From assembly GCA_030159075.1 (NCBI GenBank), contig BROG01001192.1, forward strand, positions 41,228 through 105,227: 64,000 nucleotides of DNA. Direction: 5' to 3'. How positions within the stretch are numbered: the stretch's first letter is position 1; each line of letters starts with the position of its first letter. The position numbers were made by a program, and so were the translations under genes. Below, piece after piece: positions 37,992-59,300 of the stretch. This stretch comes from Atrina japonica (taxonomy: Eukaryota > Mollusca > Bivalvia > Pterioida > Pinnidae). The notes below the pieces were generated by a model, which was not told where the DNA came from, ran no database searches, and was given only the letters and a program-made list of their open reading frames with translations.

Positions 37992-38818
37992 ATGGCCTTT
38001 CAAAAAACTGTCGGCATTCCTATGGGAACCAATTGTGCCCGTTTATTGGTTGACCTGTTTCTTTCTCCATACGAAGCAGACCTCATTCAGAAACTGCTGA
38101 ATCAAAAAATGAAAAATCGAGCGGTGTCCTTTATTTTGACATATAGATATATCGACGACGTTTTGTCAATTGATAATGCCAATTTTTATGCATATATCCC
38201 AGCGAATTAGAAATTACAGATACAACACACACGCACGCTTCATACTTAGACATTTTAATTACTATAGACACAGACGGGAAATTGGCAACTAAGCTATACG
38301 ACAAACGCGACGATTTCGACTTTCCCATCGTAAATTTTCCACATTTTAGTAGTAATATCCAACGGTCACCCGCATATGGAGTTTATATTTCACAAATGAT
38401 TCAATATGCCAGGGCGTGTTCAACATATGAATATTTCATATACAGATGTAAACTACTCACTGACAAATTATTGACACAGGGATATCGAAAACCGCGTTTG
38501 ATGTCAACGTTCCTTAAAGTTTACAATCGGTATAATAGTCTTGTTTGCGATTACTCTGTTTCACTAAGTTTTCGGTTGATGTGACGTCTGTACCAACTGT
38601 GACGAGGATTCGTTCTCTACGTATTTCATTTGGATTTGACTGTGGACTCACGGTGGATGTGACCGGTCAACAGGGGATGCCTACTCGTCTATGGCATCTG
38701 ATCCCACCTCTTGGTTTCCAGAGGTTCGTGTTTGTCCATTTTTATCAGAATTGTATCTATATGCTGGACATTGTAAAGAATTATACTTTGGTATCTGCGA
38801 TTTATTTTATATCTATAA
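37992..38818 (+). pseudogene. Penelope-like RT C-terminal half and tail
   Basis: It opens at FQKTVGIPMGTNCARLL (RT motif B) and includes RYIDDVLSIDN near 38150. The frame changes once, near 38200, into KLYDKRDDFDFPIVNFPH, and the copy then runs through the tail to the terminus. It is 5'-truncated inside the RT. Confidence 0.85.
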
Positions 38819-39405
38819 AAGTTTAACTAAAATAATTTTCTAAGGGTTTTGTCACTTGCGTAACTTGTTAGCTGTGGCGGCTGGAGAATGATATATGATG
38901 GATAAAGTAATTTGATGTTTCTGTTGTTTGAATCACGTTTATGTTTTTGATAGATATTTATTTTCCACGTTATCTTATGCGTGGAATTTCTGTGAGATGA
39001 ATACCAATGTGCCATATTGATGTACAAGGTCTTCTTCACTTGCTGTATTAGTGCCCTATGGCAGGAGAAACAAAGTATGCCTTTATACTTGCATATATTT
39101 TAAAACAGCCAGTGTTTTTAGAAATATAAGAAAGAAAGACGTACAACGATGAAGGATTACATCCCAGTCCCAGTTTATATGTTTTGTATGCATGAAGTTC
39201 CAAACCGTTTGAAATGGGAGCCTTATTACAAGAGAAATTTCTCTACAGAATATGATAGTAGACTCCGTGTAAAGGGGAGGCTGACTCCGCATCACTCAAA
39301 ATTACACAGGGAAGAATGGCTCTAGAGTAAGCCTCCCCTAAAGAGGGGAGTAGGACCACTTGATGGGGGAGTCTGACTGTAGAAAAAGTTTCATTCTATA
39401 ACACT
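38819..39405. other. Intergenic DNA
   Basis: 39230-39375 has purine-rich phrases (AAAGGGGAGG, CCTCCCCTAAAGAGGGGAG) of possible repeat origin. No gene is supported. Confidence 0.4.
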
Positions 39406-39408
39406 CGT

Positions 39409-39790
39409 AAATTTAAATATCTAATCATAGTTTATCATGATACTTATTTCGTCCAACGCCACTCTTATTCTACACATAGATACACTGACGTTGATATAAA
39501 AAGGACGCTGAAATTTCAAACAGACAATATATTTTAATGTTTGGAGACAAGGTCTATCAGCAATTTGCCAGATTGACATGGGAACCAATTGTGCCTCTTT
39601 ATTGGATGGCGTGTTCCTTTATTCATATGAAGCAGAATTCATTCAAAGGTTTCTAAATCAAAAGAAAAAAATAAAACCAGCGGTAACATTTAATTTGACA
39701 TATAAGTATACAGACTATGTTTTGTCAATAATAGTGACAATTTTCATAATATGCTAATGCGATATATCCCAACAAACAAGAATTTAAGTA
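39409..39790 (+). mobile_element. Old Penelope-like RT fragment
   Basis: It spans the region from AAATATCTAATCATAG to the end of motif C. ATGGGAACCAATTGTGCC encodes the MGTNCA part of motif B. The YIDD codons read YTDY, so the catalytic aspartates are partly lost. Both ends are truncated and there are many substitutions. Confidence 0.75.
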
Positions 39791-40010
39791 CCCTAAGAAT
39801 TAAGCAGAGCCCTATATTAAGGTGATTATATTACATATATACCTTAGATTATATTAAGATTTATACAAATTAGTCATCGTGTAATTCGAAATTGCTGTAA
39901 AGAGTTGGTTTTTTTTTTGTTTTTTGTTTTTTGATACATCATGCACTCTAACATGCAGATATTGTACTTAGAAATAGAACACTGTCCTAGAAAATTCCCT
40001 TTTACTTATA

Positions 40011-40187
40011 TTGTTTGTTTATTGTTGTTTAACGTCCCACACAAGAATCTTTCACTCATATGGAAACGTCACCAAATGCCGGCGAAGCGCTTCAAATTTT
40101 GGCCTATGCTCGGCACGTACGGCCATTGAGCAATGAGGGTTCTTTAACGTGCCAACACTTAGTGTGACACGGGATCTCGGTTTTTCC
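40011..40187 (-). mobile_element. Truncated mollusc-type SINE
   Basis: Body and 3' end of the five-copy SINE on the minus strand (GGGACGTTAAACAAC near 40025). The tRNA-like head is missing, a 5' truncation. 39791-40010 and 40188-40470 show nothing recognised. Confidence 0.75.
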
Positions 40188-40473
40188 CTATTACTTAAAT
40201 ATAAAATTGCTGTTTTTATTTACTATATAAAATGCCTTTCCAAGCATCATTTGGGATATATGTAGTGCCAGTTCGACATTTTATCAACAACATATCAAAA
40301 ACTATTTTTTGGTATCTATTCCCTTGCTAGATATACAATAATTCATATTCACAAATATTTTCCTTCATAAATACAAAAACTCAGTTAGTAGCATTGTTGG
40401 AATTCAAAATTAAACATCTTGTAACACATTTAATACTTTTTCATTCCTCCAAAATGTGACCATTCACGCTGTT

Positions 40474-40907
40474 TCGTAAATTTTCCACATTTAAGTAGTA
40501 TCCCTCAGTCACCCGCATATGGAGTTTATATTTCACAAATGATCCGATATACCAGGGCGTGTACAACATATGAAGATTTCATATACAGAGGTAAACTACT
40601 CAGTGACAAATTATTGACACAGGGATATCGAAAACCGCGTTTAATGTCAACGTTCCGCAAATTTTACGGTCTTGTTTGCGATTTCTCTGTTTTACTAAGT
40701 GAAATGTAAAGTTGCCTTTTCGTTGGCCGTTGTTGAGACGTTGTGACGATGATACACTCCTCACGGACCTCTGGAAACCAAGAGGTAGGATCAGGTGCCA
40801 TGGAGGAGTAAGCATCCTCTGTCAACCGGTCACACCCGCCGTGAGTCTACAGTCAAGTCCAAATGAAATACGTGAGGTACGAATCCTCGTCACAACTGGT
40901 ACACCTC
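40474..40907. mobile_element. Penelope-like tail with internal inversion
   Basis: Bases 40474-40764 are the RT C-terminus and tail start on the plus strand, ending CACTCCTCACG. From 40765 the tail continues on the minus strand (GACCTCTGGAAACCAAGAGG onward to 40907). The two parts meet at a sharp orientation switch. Confidence 0.8.
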
Positions 40908-41734
40908 GAAATTTAAAAGAACTTTATAATGACGATCTAAAATCTAAAATCTAATATAAAAAAGAGGTGACGTAATATCGAAAGCACATACGGCTAATTT
41001 AGACACATCCTTATGGCATAACCATACAACTTGACGTCACTAATTTCCATTTTTATTTTGATAACTATAGCTATCTTGTGTTGATTTTTCGTTGACTTCA
41101 CGTCATGTTCTCACAAACCAGGGTCAGTATCACATAATAAAACTTCAATAAAATAGTTTGATATTGAATGTATGTATTTAATGATAAAATAAATCTAATT
41201 AAAAGACAATCTCTCATTCCACCCGTTTTCTGATATGTGCCGTAGAGGATCTATCGAAACTCACTATGGGGTAACATGTGAGTTACCTCATAAAGGTGTG
41301 TACTGTTCCATTAATGAAAATACGATTTACAAGATTTTGAACAGTTGTCTAATTGTAAAGAAAGGTAAATCATTTGTAGCACGAAGACATCGTCAGTCTA
41401 CAGTATTGATATGGAGCATCTCTGCTGATTTGATCCTGTCTAAGTTAATGAAAGTGGTTCTTTACGTTTGGATTTTCGGCTTGTAGCCGTGTTTGTTCTG
41501 TTTATAATATTTACTTCGCTTTAACATTCGATGAACTTTTAAAATTGCGTGGGACAGATTTTCATTGGTCCAACACGGCACATAAAATGTACCGGCACAT
41601 CTAAGAGGTCACTCGAATGTAATCCATTTCAGGTTTCGTTAAATCCTCTGGGCTTAACTGATCAGAAAACGGGAGTGGTCATAGATCGTTTCAATTAGAT
41701 TATGATTAACTAACTCATTTCTCCAGACTGAATC
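40908..41734. other. Intergenic DNA 3' of gene B
   Basis: A reading frame at 41235-41486 has no recognised homology. Nothing else is supported. Confidence 0.4.
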
Positions 41735-50411
<8,677 letters not shown>

Positions 50412-50417
50412 AGTAAT

Positions 50418-50427
50418 ATCTATATCT

Positions 50428-50472
<45 letters not shown>
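50418..50472. repeat. (TATATC)n-(TA)n microsatellite
   Basis: Five hexamer units run into TA units, starting 7 bases upstream of the gene B start codon on the gene's strand. It would lie in the 5' UTR or promoter. Confidence 0.95.
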
Positions 50473-50478
<6 letters not shown>

Positions 50479-50669
50479 CAAAATGTGTCAGTTTGAAGAT
50501 GACGCTAATTCAACACAAACTTCTTACTTTAAAGCTATTACACTGGACTTGTTGGTATAATCCTGATAGAACGTAATCTATGGTGACATGTTTGTAGCCA
50601 TAATTTCCAGAGTGTTTTGTTGCCCTGTTCTGCTCAATAATTTATTTTTTATTTTTACACCTTACTCTA

Positions 50670-51540
50670 AACATGATATAAAAATCACAGATAACAAAGT
50701 ATTACTTGAAATGTTTCTGAGACAATATACAAATCAGGTGAAAATTGGACACTCTTGAAAAACTAGAGGTGGGAACAGGAACCATGGTGAGTGGACATTC
50801 CATGTTGATTGGTCATTCCTTCATGAGTCCATAGTTAAATTCAAATAAAAAATAATTTCACTCAATGAAGCTCTGTAATTGCAAATAAGGTCATTATGCC
50901 GACCGTAAAATTTGCGAAACGTTGACAATAAACGGGATTCATATCATTGTGACAAAAACGTGTCAGTGAATAGTTTGCTTTGTTCATGAAATGTTCGTAT
51001 GTTGAAAACGTCCTGAAATATCGGATCACCTGCGAGATATAAACAGCACATGAAGGCGAAAACATTATATTACTACTTAAATGTGAAAATTGAGAATTGG
51101 AAAGCAATAATCATCACGGTCGTAAAGCTGTGTTGTAACTTTCCCGTCTGTGTCTAAAATAAGTAAAATATCTAAGTAGGAAGTGTAATGTATAAGATCC
51201 TGTGGTGTTAAATATGTCTATGTCGTCGAATTTATCACATTCACATATGTATTAAAATGTCATTATTAATTGACAAAATGTCGTCGGTCTATCTGAATGT
51301 AAAAATACAGATCATAGCTAGCTTTTTCTTCTACTGATTCAAAAGCGTCTGAATGAAATCTTCTTGATATGAAAAAGCAACAAGTTGGCGAATAAATGAC
51401 ACGATTGTTACCAATTTGAATGCCAACTTAAGTATATTTTTGTACTGCATCAGACTAGTGTTGGACGAAATAAGTAAGATAACCTATGTTGGTGATATGA
51501 GTGCAATTTCGTTATGGAATACTACGTCTGCTTAAGAAAC
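50670..51540 (-). mobile_element. Old Penelope-like copy
   Basis: It runs from a diverged tail (AAAATCACAGATAACAAAGT) through the RT C-terminus to the region around motif B, on the minus strand. Substitutions and small deletions are dense, so this is among the oldest copies. Confidence 0.7.
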
Positions 51541-53301
51541 TGGGGGCCTAAGTTACATGCATGCCTTAGATATGGGCGGATTGACACACCACAAAACATT
51601 CACAACGGGAATCGGTGGTGAACTATAAGAAGTAGCTTAATTGAACAGATAAATATGATTGACACGTGATGGTCCAAAAATAGAAGAATAAATGAATCAA
51701 GATGAGCCACTGCATAAAATTAACAATAAATATTGAAGTGGGCTCCCCGGTTAATTATGTTGCGATCGCCTGTTATTGTGACGACATCAAATTTTAACGA
51801 CTGCAGGATTAAAACGATATATTCCAGATAAAATATATTTCACACGTGGTATCTTTGGGCTTCCATAGTTTTATAGCGTTACAACTCAGGTTTTTTGACC
51901 TTAGTTTTTTCATATACAATTAATGTAGATTCATGAATGATTTATAATAAAAGCCGAATCGAAGTAATGTTTGTAACCAGTGGAAAATTTAAAGGACATC
52001 TGGTGAATATGAAATGATAGTTTTGCATCATATCAGCCGAACGGAACTCGATTAATGACCCTTTAACACATCTACGTCCAAAACATTTATTATAGAAGGG
52101 GTCAAACCCCGTTACGTTACAAACACAGGAACGTAAACATATTTATATGATATTGGAGCAGAGATTTATCACACTACAGTATACTCATGCACGGAGATAA
52201 AATCAAACTCAAAACATAATTGAACAGATAGATATGATTGACACATGATGGTCCAAAATAGTAGAATAAAGAATGTATGAGAAAACAAATGCAAATTGTA
52301 AAAATACTTTTTGATAGTATTTGCTATGAGCGTGACAAGTCTAGAACTGTAAATGTCTCATTGCCCAAATCTGTAGTTCTTAACATTATGTATGTATGAA
52401 TTAAAACAATTATGTCATAAAATTCGGATAATGCAAGCCGAAGTTAGAGTCCGGAAACGAAAATTGGACGGATGGACGGGAGAACGGTCAAGGGTAAAAC
52501 GTAATGCCCCTTGGACAATATTTATATTTTTATCCACATCTGGAAAATTGCAACTTTTTAAGAAAATCCATGCAATACCGGAACGTTTAGTATAGCTCCT
52601 GATTTATAGATATTCAGGAAAGTATTGGTTATGTTATAAAATGTATGGCATCGAAGTTTGTGAACAATTCAAAAGATAAATGATGTAACGTCATTTCGGA
52701 GGCCCTGAAAGAGCCTTTTCATAATAATGATTTAAACTCCAAGTAAAAAATTTTCATTTTGGGTAAAAACTCTCAACAGATATTTAACTACATATTAAAA
52801 ACAAAAACCTTCATACATTGTAATTAAACTCACACAGAGCAAATAATAACAAAAAAAGGAATATTTGGATTGAGCTATTTTTGGAAGTGTTGGTGCCATC
52901 CAAAGGGCCATAGGGAACACAAGAATCACAAGTTATTAACAATACTTGTTCCCTTATCCGTAAAAAGTTTCTTAAAAGATTTGACATGATTGGCAAAGTA
53001 TTGTTAAAAAGGTTAAATGAGTTCAATTGTTGACGGATGAACACAGAGGACGACAACGAATTGTAATCTAAATCTCCAAATGCAACACATATTATCATAT
53101 ATTATCTGTTTTAATATTAATTTCACAAAAATGATATCTGTGCATTAAGTTTCAGTGAATTCCATGACTTCAAACAACGCTCTGTTTACAGAGACCCTCG
53201 GTCAGAATGATCCAGTAAAAAGTCAAATAAAACAGTTAAATATTGAAATTAAATATTTGCTGATGATAAAATAAAAGATCATTTCACGATACTGTTTCTT
53301 T
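51541..53301. other. Intergenic DNA between genes B and C
   Basis: A direct repeat of about 47 bp (GATATGATTGACACrTGATGG with GTCCAAAAtAG) occurs at 51639-51690 and 52222-52270. No gene is supported; the frame at 52392 lacks homology. Confidence 0.45.
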
Positions 53302-56300
53302 TTAAGATGGTTCCTTCTCACCACCAATTGATAAGTGTAGTTCACGTGTATTACTGTCCACTGCACCGAGTTTCTTATAAAAGTTTATTGCATGAGAGTT
53401 CCATTCAGGTTCATCAAACACTGGCCAAACCATTCTTTTGCATTCGTTTGCTTCTGCGACCTGACAAATGATATTAAAATTGAAAGTCAAATTTGACTAT
53501 AAGTGATTGTATAAATTCAAAAGATAACAATAAAACATTTTTTTATTTACCCCCCGCCAATTTGTATTCTTCAGTTGCCTCAAGGCACAACTACCGAAAG
53601 TTTTCAGTTATAATCAGCTCTGGTTCGAACTCCGCCGGAACACGCCTTGCATTTCATATAGATATACACCCAGCATCGCATCCAAGCTATTCAATTACAA
53701 ACAGGTTTTGCAGTGCCAGAACATCAATCATAACACTGTCACATGTTTATGTGCATCATCTCCTTTCAAATACAATCCTATCGGGCATGTCACCACCGGC
53801 CACGTTTCTATTGTTGAAAATGAAAGCCTCAAAAATCTTATTTTTAGGGGCCCTCAATACCGGGAATCCCGTTCCTTTAATTGACGTCAGAATTTCAGTT
53901 TAGTTATGAATTCTGTCGAAGATTATGCCAGACGATGGACCAAACATGAAGACGTTGAACCAGGCACTTTGTCTGAATGGCTAATACCCATACGATGGTT
54001 GATAAAATATCATAATCGAAAACGTATAGGGACTATGAAAACACGTTATCACTCTGTAGTTAGTGATCCAGAAGTAGTAACTGAACTGGATAGATTACAT
54101 GACCAATATGTACTGGTACCAGCAGACAAAGCCTCAAATAATATAGTTTTTATTTGTAAGGCACATTACTATAATTGTTTATTAGAAGAACTTGGGTTTA
54201 ATACGAATTCTGGAAATCCTACATACACACGTAGCTCAATTTCAAAGGACGAGATCCTTCAAAATCACGTGTCCGTATTACGCTCATTTGATATACCTTC
54301 AACGGATATCGATTTTGAGCTACCATATTTATATTGGATACCTAAACTTCATAAAACCCCATATAAGCAAAGATACATAGCAGAATCCAGCAAATGTTCT
54401 ACCAAACCTTTATCTTTACTCCTTACCAAGATATTGACAGCCGTTAAGGAGAAACTTCAACAAAACTGTACAGTTGCTTATTCCAGAAGCGGTGTAAATC
54501 AAATTCTAAAACATCCTAAACAGCTTTTAGAAAATTTGAAGGCACACAATTTTTCTCGAATTCACAGTATCAAAACATACGACTTCTCTACTCTTTACAC
54601 AATTATTCCACATAAAAAATAAAAGAAAGACTTTTTACACTTTTTTGTCACTAAATGTGGTATCCGAAAATTTAAATATCTAGTGATTGGCTATCAGGAA
54701 ATTTATTTTGTCCAACACCACTCTGATTCTACACATAAACTACTGAATCAAAAGAAGAAAAAGTTAGCGGTGTCCTTTAATTGGACATTTAGATATATCG
54801 ACGACGTTTTGTCGATTAATAATGGCAATTTTCATACATATGTCAATGTGATATATCCCAGCGAACTAGAAATTAAAAATACAACAGAATCAAGCACACA
54901 CGCTTCATACTTAGACATTTTAATTAATATAGACACAGACGGGAAATTAGCAACTAACCTATACGACAAACGCGACGATTTCGGCTTTCCCATCGAATAA
55001 TTTCCACATTTAAGTAATAATATCCCCCAAACACCCGCATATGGAGTTTATATTTCACAAATCATCCGATATGCAAGGGCGCGTACAGCATATGAAGATT
55101 TCATATACAAAGGTCAACTACTTTCTGACAAATTATTGACACAGAGTTATTGAAAACCCTGTTTAATGTCAACGTTCCGCAAATTTTACGGTCGGTATAA
55201 AAGTCTTGTTTGCGATTACTCTGTTTCACTAAGTGAAATGTTGAGTTGCCTTTTCGTTGGCGGTTGTTGAGACGTCTGTTGTGGTGAGGATTCACTCCTC
55301 ACGTGTTTCATTGGACTTGACTGTGGACTCACGTCGGGTGTGACCAGTCGACAGGGGATGTTTACTCCTCCATGGCTCCTGATCCCACCTCTTGGTTTCC
55401 AGAGGTCCGTGTTTGTCCATTTTCACCGGATTTGTATCTATGTCCTGGACATTCTATTGATTTATACTTTGGTATCTGAGATTTTTTATATTTGTAAAAT
55501 GTTTTGCTTCTGTACAGAGGAAAAATAACCGCCGATGTTGATATTCGCTGGAAATACGGTTTTGATAATTACATATTTTTTAAACAGTAAATCAGTTTCT
55601 TTTTAATTATCAAATAGACATATATTACGGATTTGCAGACCACCTTAACAAAAACTGATGTTATTTTATGAAACCCCTGATCTGCTCCTCATCGTGTAAG
55701 GAGAGAAAAAAGTGAAATTACATCCTTTATACAGTAGTTTAGTGACAGAAGGTTGATGGTCTGTACTCTGGTACATATACTCAGCGATGTATAAAGCTAA
55801 TAGGGATTGGTGACTCGCGCTTCTTCCATTTGTTAGCGGATGTATCCTTTTGATATGCAAATGAGTGACCCAGGTTAAATCGACATTCACGGTGCATGCG
55901 CAAACCACTTAGTAACACGCAAACAGAGTGAAAGGACGTTATCGAGAAAAATCTTTAGTTAATCTCTTATACAGAGTTGTCGGTCGTGTAACTGTTGAGA
56001 AGCTGTTTGCACCAGCAAGGACTGACGACTCTGTGTAAGAGGTTGAATAATTTACTACTTTAAACAATAAATGTTTCACAAATCACGAGTTTAAAATATA
56101 ACCAAAATATTAGAATTAGACTCAATAATGTGTCAGCAAATTTTAATTTTTAGATTCTTGATCTATAATTAAAAAAACATAGATCTACTAAATGTAAATT
56201 CTAGTCTAGAATCAAAATCTTTTTGACAATTACGCAATCCCCTCCCAATTTTATTAATTTAACAAATAAAACGAATTTTCAAACCGAACATTAAAAGATG

Positions 56301-59300
56301 TAATGTATAACATATCCGGAGATATAAAACGGCAAAACATCTTGTTTTTACGTTTGTGTATGATTTCGGTTCTAACAGGATCATGTCGTTATCCCACAGC
56401 ACTAAGGTGTGAAAATACATGGATATACATTTATTTACACATCAAGGGGATTAGCTTTATCTGTTTTGATAAAAGCAATGGTATGTGGAATTTGCAGATA
56501 AAGCCGATAAAAGACACTCGATTTGGGTGTTGAACTCCCGCAGAGTAATACTGCTGATTACTTCCTGAGTTAAGTATGTAGCCTTTGTAGGTGTAATAAA
56601 CAATCCTTCGAAAATTTTTGCTCTCCATCACTTTTAAACCACCACTCAGATACATGTACTTATAAAATTTTAAAAACTCAAATTTACACTTTTCTTACAC
56701 ATATAATTTAAAAAAAAAACAACATTTGCATGGGGTATCAAGGAGGCATTTCTGGAATATGTTAAATTTAGCACATGGTATATGATAATTACATCATTTT
56801 AGGCTAGCAGTAGAATTCCCACTTTACAATAAGTCTACACAGGCAGGTATGTTTGGTAAATAATTTCCCAACATGCAGGGAGAATAGACAATTGAGTATT
56901 TGAATAGATCTAGACTATTATAGTTTAATGGATTTCACTTAAAATTTTGGGAAATAAGTTAATATTGGAAATATTAAGAGGACTCAGACAGTTGAAAAAT
57001 GAAAAATATTTGTGCTCATATCTGAAATGAGATCATTTTATACACATTTTTGACACTGTTTAAACAACAATTATTGTCATTTTGACAGAATAACAAAACT
57101 TTGATTATCCTGGATTTTTAATTTTAAAATATGAAAAAAGTATGGACATTAAGGGGATTATTTTGTTCAAATCTGCTCATTAAGGTATAATTACGTAACT
57201 GTACATTAGTAACTTCAAGGGGATTATTTTGTTAAATTCTGCTAATTAAGGTATAATTACGTAGCTGTACATTAGTCACTTCAAGGGGATTATTTTGTTC
57301 AATTCTGCTCATTAAGGTATAATTACATAACTGTACATTAGTCACTTCAAGGTTTTTTTTTCAATTCTGCTCATTAAGGTATAATTACGTAACTGTACAT
57401 TAGTCACTTCAAGGGGATTATTTTGTTCAATTCTGCTAATTAAGGTATAATTACGTAACTGTACATTAGTCACTTCAAGGGGATTATTTTGTTCAATTCT
57501 GCTAATTAAGGTATAATTACGTAACTGTACATTAGTCACTTCAAGGGGATTATTTTTTGTTCAATTCTGCCCATTAAGGTATAATTACATAACTGTACAT
57601 TAGTCACTTCAAGGGGATTATTTTGTTCAATTCTGCTAATTAAGGTATAATTATGTGCAGAGCTTGGATGAGAGAAACACATGTTTGTATATTGAAATCC
57701 TGTTGAGTAACACTGCACTTTAAAAAGGAAGAACACACATATGAAATTTAAGACAATGTATCAATTTCTTGGATTTTATTTGTGCTGTCTTTACAGATAT
57801 GTAATATACAGTTGGGTTCAATGAATTGCATACATGTACTGTAGTTCCACAATATTGTTAAACAGTCACTGTTACTCAACAATTCATCACTGCCAATCAA
57901 GTCATCCTTTTATAAGTTTTTCCCCTGTCCGAGATAATCATAATGTATCTGTAAATAATCCAGTGCATGTACATGTAGCTGATAATCAGAATACATAATT
58001 CTGTAATCACTTTCACTCACAATCATACTTATCATTTATGTCATCTGTATTTTATAGGACACATGTCTCATCATTTTATTGTTATTTGTCACACTGCAAA
58101 ATGTTTCTTCCATTTTTATACACTTTAAATAACTTTTTCCTTGGCCAAACAAACAATATTATGTTTTCCTTTCTTTGGGCATCCTGATAAGAGATAAAAT
58201 ACATGTCAGTAAATAAACTCTAAGGATTGTCATTGACATTATACAATGATACATAAACATTATATAATAATATTCTTAATTGTTAATCCGTACATATGTT
58301 ATCCTTTTAAATAAAATGATGTTTTCAAATGATGTATTGATTTTCTCAAATTGAAAACAAAAACAACAAAAACATCGAGTGTACATGTATTTCAATTTAA
58401 AATAAAGAAAAATTATTTGAATTTACATGTCAGGTTTCTACTCATTTTTGAACTGTATCATCACATTTATTCCTTAATCTCATTAAACTGTTATTCTCAA
58501 TTACATATAAACATCTTGAAGATACAATGTGTTTTATACATTTACATGTATCAGCGATATATAAAGCTAACACGAAATTTCCCATTACATAATTATTACA
58601 TTCTATGTAATTGTTTTTTGTTTTAAATTATTGACCTGGGTATGGTTCTTTATCATTTTGTCATTTATCTAATTTTCTTATAGCTTAATCCGTTTCTTCG
58701 CATAAATCACTGATTGTTCTTTGAAACTAATGTTCCGACATATTTACAACTATATCAAAATATAACATTGCAGTCAACTGCCATTCCGGATTTTCACAGT
58801 CCTATTTCAATTTTCTGTTTACTCTGTAAGCTGCAATAAAATATGAACATGCCTACATGTATAACACTAAGAATTGTTTGTTTATTTTTCAAAGTACATG
58901 TAATTATGAAAATCAGAAGTGACAATTTTTAGTCATTTAGCAATGCCTTCTATACTAAATGGATGTTAAAAATACTTGATTTCAAAATCCATAAAAAAAT
59001 TATAAAAAAATCAAATAGAATTAACATAGAAATGCAATGCAAAATTTTGATATTTTAAATTCACGAATAAAACAAAATTGTATTTAGGCTAACATTTTTA
59101 CAATATATAAAAATATAACGTTGCAGTCATCTCTGACATCATGATATTTTCAGCCCTGTTTCATTAATTAAGAAAAATCTGTTAATCCCTCAAATCCTGT
59201 AAACTGCAATAAAATATGAATATGCTTATATACTGAGTTAGTGTTACAATAATCAGTTAAATGTTGCACTTAAAATTGTAAATAATTTTATTTTTCAGAG

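Noticed and set aside
41660..41700. GATCGTTTC near gene B stop as a hammerhead half
   Set aside because: No trailer word, no stem I and no 5' core nearby. Chance match.
54192..54380. Second frame inside the 53.6-kb Penelope-like copy
   Set aside because: It overlaps the better-conserved RT frame in another phase and has no motif.
57342..57736. Repetitive peptide frames on the minus strand
   Set aside because: Explained by the 66-bp minisatellite unit being a multiple of three. No start context or homology supports a protein; noted only as a curiosity.
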